Assembly: GCA_945910005.1 (NCBI GenBank)
Contig: OX246739.1
Location: 40,779,201 to 40,843,200, forward strand
Reading direction: 5' to 3'
Length of the DNA stretch: 64,000 nt
DNA from: Isoperla grammatica
Taxonomy: Eukaryota > Arthropoda > Insecta > Plecoptera > Perlodidae
Shown here one piece after another: positions 11,840 to 24,369 of the stretch (the first letter of the stretch is position 1; each line of letters starts with the position of its first letter). The translations under genes and the position numbers were made by a program. The notes under the pieces are model-generated. The model saw only the letters and a list, made by a program, of their open reading frames with translations. It made no database searches and was not told the origin of the DNA.

Positions 11840-14800
11840 TTAGCATTAAATGATTATATCGCGATTATACCGCGTATATATAAATGATTATATATACGCG
11901 GAAGTCGTAACGGGTCATAGAAAACATCAGGAGAGGAAAATAGGAAAGGTGAAGAACAGGAAAGTACTTACGAAGACAGAAAATGTTTATAGGTTTGGAA
12001 CCATTAATCCAAAACGTATAATGAACATAGGCACCTTGAACATCGTCTCCCTAAATGGAAAGATAGAAAAGCTTATTGATACGATGATAGAATGGAAAAT
12101 GGAACTGCTTGGACTCAGTGAGACTAAATGGATTGGGACTGGGGAAAAGGAACTACGAGGTGGTTACAAGATGATGTGGTCAGGGGGCAGTGAAGGAAGA
12201 AATGGGGTGGGTTTAATAGCTAGCCCAAGATATAAAGACAAAATAGTGGATATACGATACGTAAGTGACAGACTACTAAAAGTAGAAATTATAATAGATC
12301 GGGAAAAAATTGATGTTATCCAAATATATGCACCCCAAACTGGAAGACCTACAGAGGATAAAGATAAGTTCAGAGATGACCTAGAAGCACTGATTGAACA
12401 TAATTGTGTGATTGTTATGGGTGACTTCAATGCCATGGTTGGGGTAGAGAGATATGGGTTTGAAGAGGTATTAGGTCCACATGGTTGGGGAAAGAGGAAT
12501 GTAGACGGAAGAAAGATGTTGGAACTCTGTACACGAAACTCGTTAAAAATTGGTAATAGCTGGTTTGAAAAGAAGAAGAAGAAGCATAAGATAACAAGAT
12601 ATGGATTTGGAGAAGAAGGAACAAGATGTGAATCTATTATAGATTACATATGCATAGGAAAAGAGATGGAAAAGAGGCTAGAAGATGTGAGGATCATACC
12701 CTCAGTAGCATTGGATGGTGACCATAGACTGCTGGTAGCCAAACTATATGAAGGTAAAGATTGTACAAAAAAGAGAGGAACAAAAAAGAAACGGATAAAG
12801 ACGTGGAAGTTACAGATAAAAGAGGAAAGAGAAATCTTTAGGCAAAGGATACAAGATAGGGTGCCACACGGAGAAATCAAAGGGATAGAAGAAGAATGGC
12901 AAGCATTTAAAAGTGCTTTCGTAGCCAGTGCTGAGATAGTATGTGGAAGAGCAACAGGGAAAAGAAAGGAGAAGGAAACACCATGGTGGAATGAAAAAGT
13001 AAAAGAAGCAGTTGGGAATAAGAAGCGGGCATGGAGAGAGAAGAACAGGAACTATACAGAGGAAAATGTAACAAAGTACATAAGGGCAAAGAACAGTGTA
13101 AAACAAATAGTGATGAGAGAAAAAGAGAAGAGCATGGAGGAGTTTGGAGATAGACTTCAGAAAGACTTCCAAGGAAATAAGAAAGTGTTGTATAACATGG
13201 TGAAAGAGAAAAAGGGAAGAACTGAGGAGGCACATTTTCTACGGAAAGAAGATGGAACGGTCACAAACGAGCCACACGAGAAGATAAGACTATGGAAAAA
13301 CTACTTTGAGAACTTGCTTAATGTTGAAGATGCAAGGAAGGGAGGGGCAGCACATACAAGTGAGAAAGAAGGCAGTGAGGAGCTAGCTACAGCGGAAGAA
13401 GATGAAGGAGAAGAGGGGAAGAAAAAAGAAGAGGAACTCTCGGAAGCAGAAGTCAAACTGGCGCTAAAAGAGATGATGAATGGGAAAGCACCCGGAGTTG
13501 ATGAAGTAGTTGTGGACATGATCAAAGCAGCAGGAAAAGAGGGGGAATACTGGATTTTTAGAGTGTTAACAGCAGCATGGAGAGATAAGAGGATTCCAGA
13601 GGACTGGGAAAAGGGTGTTATCATACCAATATTTAAGAAAGGGGACAAAAAGCTCTGTGGAAATTATAGAGGTGTAACTCTACTCTGCCATTGTGCTAAA
13701 CTATATGAAAAAGTGCTAGAGAAAAGAATGAAAGAACATGTGGAGAAAAGCTTAAGGGAGGAATTACACGGGTTTAGAAGGGGCCGGTCAACGGTGGACC
13801 TGATTTTCTCAATACGTCAAATGATGGAAAGAGAAAGGGAAAATGGTGAGGAGATATGGATGGTCTTCCTAGACCTCACAAAGGCCTATGATAGAATGCC
13901 CAGAGAGAGAGTGTGGGAAAGCCTAAGGAAAAAGAAGGTTGACAGAAAACTGGTGGAAAGAGTGCAGAGCATGTATATGAAGAGTGTGAGTTGCGTGGAA
14001 ACCAGGGAGGGCAGAACGGATTGGTTTGAAGTCAAAACAGGTTTAAGACAAGGAAGTGTGCTGTCACCGATGCTCTTTAATATAGTACTTGACGAGATAT
14101 TGAGGAAAGTGGAGACAGACGGACCGGAGGCATCTAGAACCTTAATTTATGCTGATGATGTTCTTATATGGGGAAAGTCACGGGAAGAAGTACAACAAAG
14201 AGTAGATAAAGTGGAATGAAGGGACTCAAGAGTTTGGATTAGAGATAAGTATGGCTAAGAGCGAAGTGATGGTTATGGGGAATAAGAAGAGGAAAGCGGA
14301 TAGACCAAAGATTGTACTGCGAGGCGAAGAACTAGTAGAGACTCAAAATTTCAAGTATCTTGGAAGCATCATCTCATCTGATGGTAAAATTGACAAGGAG
14401 ATTGGAAGACGAACGGGGACCGCTGAAAATTTTTTCCAGTTAGTGAGGAAACTGATTTGGAAAAAAGATATACCAAGGCAATGCAAATTGTTAATATACA
14501 AAGCATATTTTGTACCAGTACTCACGTATGGAGCGGTGACTTGGCCAGTTGGGGGAAAAGAAGAAAAAGCAATACAAGCAGCAGAAATGAAGTTCCTAAG
14601 GAGTGTGGCAGGAGTGACCAAGATTGAGAAGATAAGGAGCTCAAAGATAAGGAAGGAACTTGGAGTGGAGAGTCTAAACTTTAAGCTGGGAAAAGAAAGA
14701 TTGCGGTGGTTTGGCCACATGAAAAGAATGCAGGAAGACAGGATCCCGAAAATCGAGTTTGAGAAGGAAGCAGGGAAAAAGAAAAGAAAGAGGGGAAGAC

Positions 14801-15099
14801 CAAGACTGAGGTGGGAAGAAGTGATAGCAATGGACGTGGAAAGAAGAAATGCTACTTGGGAAGAGGTCAATCAGGAACGATGGTGGGAAGATAGAAAAGT
14901 ATGGACAGAATTTGTAGAAAGAGCAGAGGAAGAAGAAAGTGAAGAGGAGGAGCCGGAGGAAGTTAACATGAGGGAAGCGTCAGGCATGGCCAGCCGGCTT
15001 CGATGTACCTAGGGGCCAGAATATGATGGGATGAAGTTCCTATCCCCTACCCGACTTCAATGTTGGACACAGGGAGCAGATATAAAAAAAAAAAAAAAT
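11840..15099 (+). mobile_element. RTE-like non-LTR retrotransposon (LINE), nearly full length
   Basis: The element contains an apurinic-like endonuclease and a reverse transcriptase in one polyprotein, and ends in an A-run at about 15085-15099. The plus strand is strikingly A-rich compared with its surroundings. The 5' boundary is approximate: sequence before about 12000 is AT-rich, with the dodecamer TAAATGATTATA repeated near 11846 and 11882. No clear target duplication was found. The endonuclease resembles proteins often mis-annotated as craniofacial development protein 2, which are RTE/BovB endonucleases; clade assignment is inferred from motifs. Confidence 0.85.
11850..15012 (+). pseudogene. 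LINE endonuclease/reverse-transcriptase polyprotein broken by one frameshift
   Basis: The first frame runs 11850-14219 (789 codons). The conserved part probably begins at an internal Met in MNIGTLNI, where the endonuclease domain starts. Endonuclease motifs follow in order: GTLNI, LSETKW, GVGLI, QIYAPQ, MGDFNA and DHRLLV. Reverse transcriptase motifs follow: GKAPGVDEV, GNYRGVTLL, LHGFRRGRSTVDLIF, FLDLTKAYD, TGLRQGSVLSPMLFN and the catalytic LIYADD. A frameshift at about 14211-14217 puts a TGA right after DKVE. The next frame picks up at WNEGTQEFG and continues as KYLGSIISSDG, LRWFGHMKRM and a GRPRLRW-type C-terminus, stopping at 15010-15012. No other stop interrupts about 1,040 codons, so the copy is young. 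The break falls after the YADD motif and removes the thumb and C-terminal domain from the polyprotein. Confidence 0.85.
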
Positions 15100-17710
15100 C
15101 TTAAATATTAAAAATTGACGATGCCCAGGGCCATATTACCCAATAGGCAGACTAGATGACAAGATTGACTGATTAAAAAAAAATACCATAAAACAGAAAC
15201 TGACACTGCACTCATTTATTGTTTGTGTTTACCCTACCCAGTGACTCCAAAACATTGCTTAAGGCATCCTGACAAAGTTGCTTTGTGAGCATTGATTGGG
15301 GGCACACATCAAACAAGTCATATCAGTGTCACAGGATTTCTAATCCCTTTTTTACACCATGCTATAAGGTTGTTTGCTGCTGAGCATGCTTTTGTGAGTG
15401 GTTGTTTTCCTATAGAAATGTGCATTTACAATACAAAGGATGAAACTTCGTCGATGGGGAGGGGGATGAGCTGTTGGATAAGTCTGACCCGACACATTTC
15501 TAAAAATATCTGTCATCTTGGTCATTTCAGATGCCTAGGTAGATCCCTTTTCTCAGTCACTTTTCGAGTGCGAGACGTGTATGAACAACCAACGAAATTT
15601 ACGTTATCTTGTGTTGTGTGTCGTGTAAGTGCGGTGTGTAGCGTAGGCCTACTCAGTTTTGTGAGTAATTTATTTTACCGGATTTTTATTTTACTCGTGC
15701 GTTAATAATTTTTAAAAATGTCTAGTGTAAAAAAAACTAAGTGGGTCACAGGGACATAAACGTGCACTAGAAAATAATTAAGTGTGTAAAGCATCTCTTC
15801 GAACGACTTCTCAAAATCACTTATTTTCTTAATTCCAAAGTTTGTGAACAAACAATAACAAATTGGCTATGATTCAAGACGTGTCCGAAAAGTTCCGACT
15901 TGGAGTCAAATGTGGCCGTGAGTTGTATAAAATTAAAATCACTTTACTAGACGGAAACTATAGCATTACATTTGCATACCTATTAATATTATATTGAATT
16001 GCATATTATTTGTATGTATATAGGTTCTGGTACTAATGTTTAGTACCCTAAACATTATTTGCAAAAATAGCATATAATCACATCAATATTTTGGATTCCA
16101 AGGTGGCCGGGGGGGCACCTAAAAAGTTGTGCCTATGTTGTCATCGATAGTTAACGGTCCTGACGATGCCTATTATTTGTATTATATTGTAGGCATACTT
16201 TTTTATTATATCTACAGGTGAATAAAACTGTTCTTTACTTGTTTTGCTTTACATCATGAGGAAGGAGGGGGAGGAATTACGGTTTTACCAAAGTGGTTTT
16301 AGCATCTCACTTTTCCATTTCCACTCTTTATGCACAGAAATGTCGTCAGTTGTTGTTGTGGACGGTGACGAAGAGGAAGAAAAATACAACGAGAAACGAG
16401 CAATCTGTCGGTGAGTATATAGCAGACTTGAATGAGTTTAGTTTTAATGGGTACCTACTACCCAAGGTCCACTAGATCGCTTGTAGCGCGCGCGCAACTC
16501 CGCTAGGAGTAAATCCAGTAGACCTTGCCTACTACCTAGCTAGGTTGATTATTTTAGATTACAGTTGCGTTGTTAGGGCTATGCAATATTATGGCTTGTC
16601 TCCATGTGTCAGAGTGGAGGGAAGAGTCAAGAGCTTTTATTTTTTTCTAGCAGCTAAACACCAACCACATAATTAAAATTTTATAAAACAAAAATAAATG
16701 ATTTAGTTTTTATCAATAGATTGTCAATTTTGTTATTCCCGCTCTTTTTATTTACAAACTTTTTTGAAGATCTTTGGAATTTTGAAGTTTGCCTGTTGGT
16801 ACGTCTGGTATATAATTTGGTGCTAGCACAGTATAAAGAGGATATTATGCTAGTTTGATGCGGTATGGAATGGAACTTAAAGTGACCACTGACTGGAGCT
16901 CACTTCGCAGGTCTGCGTAGTCCCTAGTCCACTGCTGCTGGACTACTGTTATTAGACCTATTTTATTGTTTTTCTAGCAGTTTCGCGTAAGTTTCGCTCG
17001 TGTTGCCTGTTGTCAGGCTAGTTTATGTAGGCTCTCGCGTAGAAAGTACTTATTTTAGGCCTACTTTAGTGTAGAATACCAAGTGCAACTATTAAAATTG
17101 AACGTGTTGTGGTTTGACATCCGCATACCTACCTAGGCCTAGGCTCCTAGGCCCTAGTTCAAAATACATCATTGACGTCCTAGGTAGGCTAGTTAAGCCT
17201 AGGGCCTCGGCCATAGGCTAGTCTACGAATTACATCAAGTCGTCTCTAGTGTAGGTAAGTACAAGTAGGCGTAGGCCTACACATTTACTGATTTGCTTAC
17301 AAATAAAAATTGTAAACACAAGTGCTCAGTCTAGGCCTAGGGCCTAGGCTAGGCATTGGGTTTGAAGTCTAGGCCTTTGGCTGCGACCACAACATGCGCC
17401 ATATTAGTAGCCTATGCCTAGACCTAAGGGCTAAACCTATGTTTATTGTCCTGTCCAGACTTTGTAAGGAATCTATCCTTTACTTGCAAGGAAATTGCAT
17501 TGTTGGGGCAGAGTCTACTAGACCCTAGTCAATAGTTTGTTGTGATATAATGTTATAGCCTAGGCGTAGGTAGATCTACCCGACACGACGCAGGGCATAA
17601 AGTATTTGATTGTTGACAAATCGCCCTGTGCGTCTAGCTAGCTTAGCCCAGGTCTGGCTTAAGTTCTTGAAGTAGGTGTAGGCCTACTCAGCAAGATGAT
17701 ACTTCCCCTG

Positions 17711-18155
17711 ATGCCCAGTGCACATAAAGTCGTATGGTTTAGTCCTAGTCGTGTGATTTAAGATTTTAATGCCATGGTCTGGAGATTTACCAAGGCATTT
17801 CGCGCAAAGATGCATCATTTTTTGTTTACGCTCTTTGAACTTTGGTTGTGACGTGATGAGACGACAACCATTTTCTATTTAACATAGGCCTACCTTAATA
17901 GAAAACGGAAGTCCATGACATAGCCTCTCAACTCTCGGTAAGTAGGCTTATAGCAGTACAGTACCTATTGCAACAGACTAGAGTGGAGTAGGCATCATCT
18001 TATTGGTCTGTCGTACGTTACATCTCAACGGCTGATTCGCTAGTCACAAGCCTGTGCGGTTTGGTCATGTAATAAAAAGATGAAAATGTTCAACTTCCCT
18101 TCCAACTATGACTAGGCCTACGACTAAACCATACGACTTTATGTAAACTGGGCAT
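17711..18155. mobile_element. Inverted-repeat MITE with about 35-bp termini
   Basis: The left terminus ATGCCCAGTGCACATAAAGT and the reverse-complemented right terminus ATGCCCAGTTTACATAAAGT continue into a shared CGTATGGTTTAGTC. The element is about 445 bp, interior non-coding. No convincing target duplication, so the superfamily is not assigned. Confidence 0.65.
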
Positions 18156-19560
18156 GATTGCCAATGTTACATGCTAGGCTACTGTGCAGAACTCTTAACT
18201 TCTTTCTAAGGGTCCGTGCTGTACACAATAGCTTGGGGATAAACTGACAGTGGCTGTGATATAAACCAACCCGGAACAAGAAGCTCATTTTCTGGCAAAA
18301 TTATACATTTCACCTTAATTAATAACTTTTTGCCAATTGTGATTTTCAAAAGAAATCTTTAATGAATTTATATTCCTGAACGCCTACTTCCAATGCCATT
18401 TGTATCAATTCATCACCATTCAGTAACAATAGTTTGTGGACAGAAGGAACAGTTTAGGTGCTGAAGACTGTAAAAGCTCAGTTTAGGATTGACCTCAACT
18501 TGAATCGTCAACTGTTATTGATTTACATTAGCGTTTTGATACACAATTTGATGCCATTTTGATGCCAATTTGGTGCACCACTGCCCAAAGCCAAATTACA
18601 AATTCATCGGCCAAGCACCGGTAGGCCTATGTGCATGAATTTTCTACAGCTCTGAGAGTGTGTGGAATATAGCCCTTTATCTAAAGACACCAGGAACGTA
18701 ATTTAAAAGTTTAAACATTAATCCTAACTAATTATGTTTTTTATAAAGTTTCCAAGTTTCCGTTTTTCTGTTTTCCATTCAAACAGCATGTGATGTCACA
18801 TTATATGCTTCTGTGTAAGATAATCTGCAAAGAAGAATTATTTAATTTATTATGTAATTGGTTGACTGGTGAAACATGGCATGTGACGTATGCCCCGTGT
18901 GAAACTTTCAGCTCGTTTTTATAAATGAAAATGTATTCTAAGTTATCGAAATGAAATATTTTTGTGTTCATGTCGTTTAGCCTAATCTAGTAAAATAATA
19001 AAACAATGACTTGCACAATAGCCTATTACAAATGATGTGTGTTCATTTTGCTTTTCCTTCCTCGAAATGTTTCAATAGGCTAAGTTAATTTAATTTTGTA
19101 ATTGAATTATTAATATTTATCAAGTAGGCCTATTTAGTAATAAACATTGATTTATTTGTTTAAGTAATTAATTAGGCCCTACTATACCTAAATTAATATA
19201 TCCTAAACAAAATAATGGACTTGGCCATATTTTTAGGTATCACTACATGAAATGTTGAGCCTCTTTTGAAATGGGCATTTTTGTGCCTGCCCTTTTTTGG
19301 TTTCTTGTTTGTTGATCTACGTTTTGGGCTTGGCCGTTTAAAAAAAAAACATAGATTCTATGTTCATTCTCTGGCATATCCGCATATTGATTATGTGTTG
19401 GATATGTATTTCTGTTAGGCCTGCTAGAGTTTAGCAGTACATGTGCATCCATCTATCTTCGCTCTCTTCTGCGGCTGGGCCTTATAGCCCGGTGGCAGAG
19501 GCAACCCTCCCCCCAAGATAAACTAAGTGGGCATATATATTATTCATATCAATTCAACTT

Positions 19561-19671
19561 ATAAAATAAAATAATAAAATGCCCTGAGGTAAAACGAATA
19601 AAATTTTTAAAGTAAAATAATGAATAAAATTGACAATAAAATACAATAAAATAAAATATAATATAATAAAA
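19561..19671. repeat. (TAAAA)-type A/T-rich simple repeat
   Basis: A run of irregular AATAAAA/TAAAATA units with very low complexity, followed directly by a C7 run. Confidence 0.7.
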
Positions 19672-20699
19672 TATCCCCCCCACCTCATGATTTAGGTACA
19701 GTCTCATAATTAAAACAAGTAAGCTCAAGTCAATAAAATCAATAAAAATGCATGTCTTGTTTTATATTTTAATATATTTACTGAAGATCTTCATTTCTGT
19801 ATTACAGATAATTTGAATTTGCTTGTATATTTTCTTAGCTTTAGACTGATAGGTTTCATTTTATGCTCACATGTCAAAACAAGTCAAAAAATATATAGGC
19901 CTATATATCATAAAAAGGCTGACATAAAAAAGGAAAGTGGCGAGGTTTACAAACCAAACCACACTTTGGATTATATCACGAAAACCAACAAAACCGGATG
20001 CTGACATCCCCAGTCGACGCAGCCCGTAATGCCAAAACACGTGTTGCTTTGACCATCGCTGCGACTCGAGCAATTCATTTTTTTCCTTAGCTAGGAAATG
20101 TTTTCCGTCGCTGTGACCTACATTCTGAACGAAGTAGTAGGCCTATTCTTAGCGCCAGCACGTGGTGAAAGTCTAGATGTAACAACACTCTTCATCGGCC
20201 TGTAGAGTACTTCATTATAACCTAATGTTTGTGTTGGGAGTATCAGTCGCTGTTATATCGTGAAATCTCGTGGCTGTTTAGTAGGCCGACTGAAGTGACA
20301 AGCTGGACCGATAACGCCGTATCGAGAGAGTAGATTGCGAGTGGCCCTTGTTGTTCGAGCGACGCAATTATTAATCGGATGGTAATATCGCCAATCATAA
20401 TATTACCACCAGAAGACCTTGGCTCTGCTCAGCCTTCTCTTCTGCGCGACCTTTAGACGCTCGATCTGTGTTGTAATTATTCTCACTGGTTCCAACGTTG
20501 CGCGTATACGCGATTACTGCAACCATTCATTCACCACCGCGATTCAGGTCGGTGAAATTTGTAAATGATTACGATAACACTACAATGTGTAGAAATTATT
20601 TTTATTTCACAAATTGAGGATGAATTGATAAGGCTATATGCGGACGCCTGAAAATATCATGTTTGAACAGCCGCCAAACACCACAATTGGTATATAGCT

Positions 20700-21007
20700 G
20701 CGTTCCAGAATTCATTTGGGGTTTAATTAGCGTCTCATATTTTTGCAACGATGCTAATCGAGACGTTCCAAAATTCATCGGAGTACTAAACTCACTCCGC
20801 CAACAGTAATCCAAGTTTCTAATATTCATACTGAATTGCTTCTTACATGTTCCAGAATCAACCGTTAAGGTAATAGCAAAGTTATCTTTGGTAATAGTTC
20901 TATTCGATTGCATATTTTCCATTACAATTCCCATCAGTGTCCCTTTTATGTCCTGGCGTCACGGCAGGTAATCCGAGATATTACTTATGAGATGAATTCT
21001 GGAACGC
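20700..21007. mobile_element. Inverted-repeat MITE with GCGTTCCAGAATTCAT termini
   Basis: GCGTTCCAGAATTCAT at the left is matched by its exact reverse complement at the right (ATGAATTCTGGAACGC). The element is about 308 bp. Degenerate internal copies of the terminal motif (ACGTTCCAAAATTCAT near 20762, TGTTCCAGAATC near 20849) suggest subterminal transposase-binding repeats. No clear target duplication was seen. Confidence 0.6.
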
Positions 21008-23762
21008 GTACATTTAATTTTGAGTCAATACGGGCGGGCGGGCACTAATAACTTTTACTGTAGGCGGAAACGAAATTTGTAAATTAAAAAAACGAAATTC
21101 TCACAAATAAAACAGTTTTCACACGGGGGTAGTGTACCTCTAGGATGAAGTGCACGTTATTGTATTTTCAAAAGTACTCAACATGAACTACATTTGAGTA
21201 GGTGTATAATTCTATTATCCGGCAATAAGAAAACGGCCAAACATTAGGAATACAATTCTGGAGTTTGGTTTTGGTTTTGGCAAAGTCAGGCATTGGATTT
21301 TCTTCGTTGTTTGTTGACAGTGGTCTACTGGCAAGGCCAATAATTGTTACATGTATTTTGATGAGCAAAGTAGGTATTACAAAATTAAATACTTACCAAA
21401 ATGGATTTTAGTTACAAAATACAATGCATTTCAATTCATGAATTTTTTTATACAGCCTAGCCTCGTGCCCATCTCAGGTTCCACGCAAGAGTTACGTTAT
21501 CTTCGGGATATGTGAAGTATCTACCGGGTGATTAGGTTTACATGATCGGGTCTGAGCCTGCAGATCAGTATTGTCGCCCTCGGATGGATCGTATGACACA
21601 ACATTTTAGAAACATTGTTGGGATTTGTAATTGATGGGTATACGAGGGATTTCTTTAGTTGGAGGTTACATCTGTAGGAAAGTGCTTATTTGTCAGAAGC
21701 ACTATCATTCTGTTAATAGCGTAATAATATAATATATACAGCTGTAATTTAAATACTGGTTTGTCAAACAACCAATCCAACTTATAATCATTAAAACTCG
21801 CGCCGACCTTGTCTCGTCCAAGGGCGCGCGTAACTATTGTTCAGTATAAATCACTGCTATATTACGAAGTAGTATATATCTCTATGGCTATATCAATCCG
21901 GTTTGAACCAACAAAAGTACTTAATTCACCCCAACCCAAATAAACAAGCAATGGGGATTTGCCTCCCAGTCCCCCTCTGATCTGAAGACCTAGCCTGTAT
22001 ATAATTATGTCTCTCCCAATAAAATATTCACTCACGTTTCGCCATCAGTTATAGTGCTAAAACTAAAAGGTTGACTATATGTACGGTTTGCAGAAACATT
22101 ATATGTCACTCGTAAACCGTAGACGCCCATTAAATAATATGACTACGCTAAAGCAAAAACGTGATGAAATCATTTTTCGCGAGATGAAGGACAACTGGGC
22201 AGAATTGCTGCCGAAGAATAATGGAATATTTTCCATTGTTAGAGAGCGTTTCTATTCGACTTTTTGGCATTCGCTTTGTTTTTGTTTCGTTGTTTTTATA
22301 CAATGGTTAGATTCATTTTGTCGGAGGGGAGAGAGATTCTTATGTTGTGTTTTCAACACTAATATTTGAGAGTACAGTACCCACCACCAACCCACCACGC
22401 CACAATCACCGCTAAGTAATAATGCTGTCCCAATGTAACTAGTCTCACATGCCTAGTACCTCATTCCTTATCTACCGCCCCTTTCATGCGCGCTGTTTTA
22501 ACGAAAATCAAGAGATTCCTGGCGTTATTTCATACCTTTGTAAAGGCGGTCTTCCTCTTAGTTAGGTGTACACACCTCATTAGTCACGACCGCTGTGTTT
22601 TGAAGTTTTAGGTATCCAATACACTGCCGTAAATTATCGCTGATGGGCCTGTTTCAAGTAGATGTCGGAACTATAGATAAGTAGGAAATTAAGTAAGTGT
22701 CTTTGGACTCGGCTATTTCGTCATCATTTGACTGGTTACATAGCCTGGCTACCCGAGTGACAGGCTAGCTAGATGGTGATTTGCGCAGTTTCCGAACGTG
22801 TGGAATACGGGTTTCCCCTCGGTATAATCACGACCAAAGTAATCTTTGTCACGACTTATAAATTCATCGCTATCACTCACACGTGTCCTTTCTGGGCCCG
22901 GAGTAGAATATGCCGACACTGTCGTTCCTAAAACTCGGTTAAAGGCCCTCCCCGCTTTCTCGTACCATGGATGGACTTCAGTGATAATTGTTAATTAACT
23001 TGTAATCAATTAATTAGCGTATTAACTATGTAACTACTAATATCCTGTGGGCTGAGATGGAGCGTATAACCGCCTCGTCAACTCATAATAGCTCAAAAAG
23101 CTTATTTTCAAGAAATGGAGTTTTATTAACGGGTATATCCACTGATTTAATCTCGACCGCGTCCAGCCTTGCGTAATAATTGAAGCGATTAAAGTCGCAG
23201 CGTGAGATAAAGACGCAGTTTTAGGTGCGCGCCGAGTAGGCTTATAGCTCGACGGACTGGACAGTGGGGGGAAGTGTAGGGCAGGCGAACGAAGCTATTT
23301 CCTCGTTGGACAGGGGAGGCCAAAGGTCAAGGTGTCTGTGTAGGTTCATTACCGCGTGTAATTATTAATTAACGTTTGATTAGTAATATCTGGCTGGAGA
23401 ACGTTGCGCAATATTGACAAAGTGATGAATATCCACGTTGAGGTTTCATACGAAATAAATATTGGATCAAAACATTCTCGAATATATCTTAATTGTTATC
23501 TTGTGAATAACAACCGTGAGGATTAAAAACGATTAACATTTGAAGCTCTTAAAATACAGTTTTAAGTTACAACGAAATCACATAGTGGATATTAATCAAT
23601 ATAATCAGTTTTCCAATATCGTGCGTATCAGTGGTGTAGTTGTGTGTATGTACGTAGGCTACGGCAACCGGCAACACACACTGCTCCGGCTAAAACAATT
23701 TGTAAACAATGGTTTTGTTTATGATATGAGAGAATAGTAGTGATACACGCAATGGTACGGTC

Positions 23763-24044
23763 CAGTGTGGCGTATCCAGGGGGGTATCTCTCGGAGGCTT
23801 GCACCCCCCCCCCCCCCCCTCCAAATCCTAGCTTTAATATTACTCAGCAAATCATCTCAATTTACGCTCACCTTAACTTCAAAAATACAGATTTTAAACA
23901 ATCTGCGGCGCTATTGTCGGGGATATCTCTCCCCCTCCCCCTCCCCCCCCCCCCCCCATCGTGTCGTTTGTGGAGCAACTTTTTACAGTTATGTCTTACC
24001 TTGGGGAATCCCTCCCGAAATATATATTCCTGCGTACGCCACTG
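23763..24044. mobile_element. Possible MITE, CAGTGGCGTAYCCAGG-type ends
   Basis: The left end CAGTGTGGCGTATCCAGG and right end CCTGCGTACGCCACTG are imperfect inverted repeats around a 282-bp segment with C-rich runs. The flanking 8-mers match poorly, so the insertion is old or the ends are misplaced. Confidence 0.45.
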
Positions 24045-24332
24045 ATACAAACCCAAAGCTGACACCACCCACACTGATACGGTCGTAACATGCTTCGAGT
24101 GGCGAACGGACACGTTGTCAGCTCCCCCCCCCCCCTCCCGTTGGTAAAGATGACTGTGATCGCTATTATTGGCGTGAACTCACTGGTTTCATTGAATGTT
24201 TTTGTTATTGAGAAGTTCGATATTTGTTGAAATATTGTTCTAATTATTGCTATCAATAATATGTTGTATGAAAATTGATACAATATGAATAAATCGATAA
24301 ACAACATAAATATACGTCCGATACTGTTACCC

Positions 24333-24334
<2 letters not shown>

Positions 24335-24367
<33 letters not shown>
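24335..24367. repeat. (AT)n microsatellite
   Basis: About 16 uninterrupted AT dinucleotides. Confidence 0.9.

Positions 24368-24369
<2 letters not shown>

Noticed and set aside
12810..13235. Long antisense frame (141 codons) rich in Phe, Leu, Ser and Cys
   Set aside because: It is the complement of the A-rich LINE coding strand; the composition explains the lack of stops, and no domain is visible.
14343..14870. Antisense frame of 175 codons
   Set aside because: Shadow of the LINE C-terminal region, which has clear family motifs on the plus strand.
15292..15705. Open frame of 137 codons after the LINE
   Set aside because: No recognisable domain, no splice context and no neighbouring exon.
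23740..24113. Overlapping Pro/Ser-rich open frames
   Set aside because: Generated by C-runs within a transposon-like segment.
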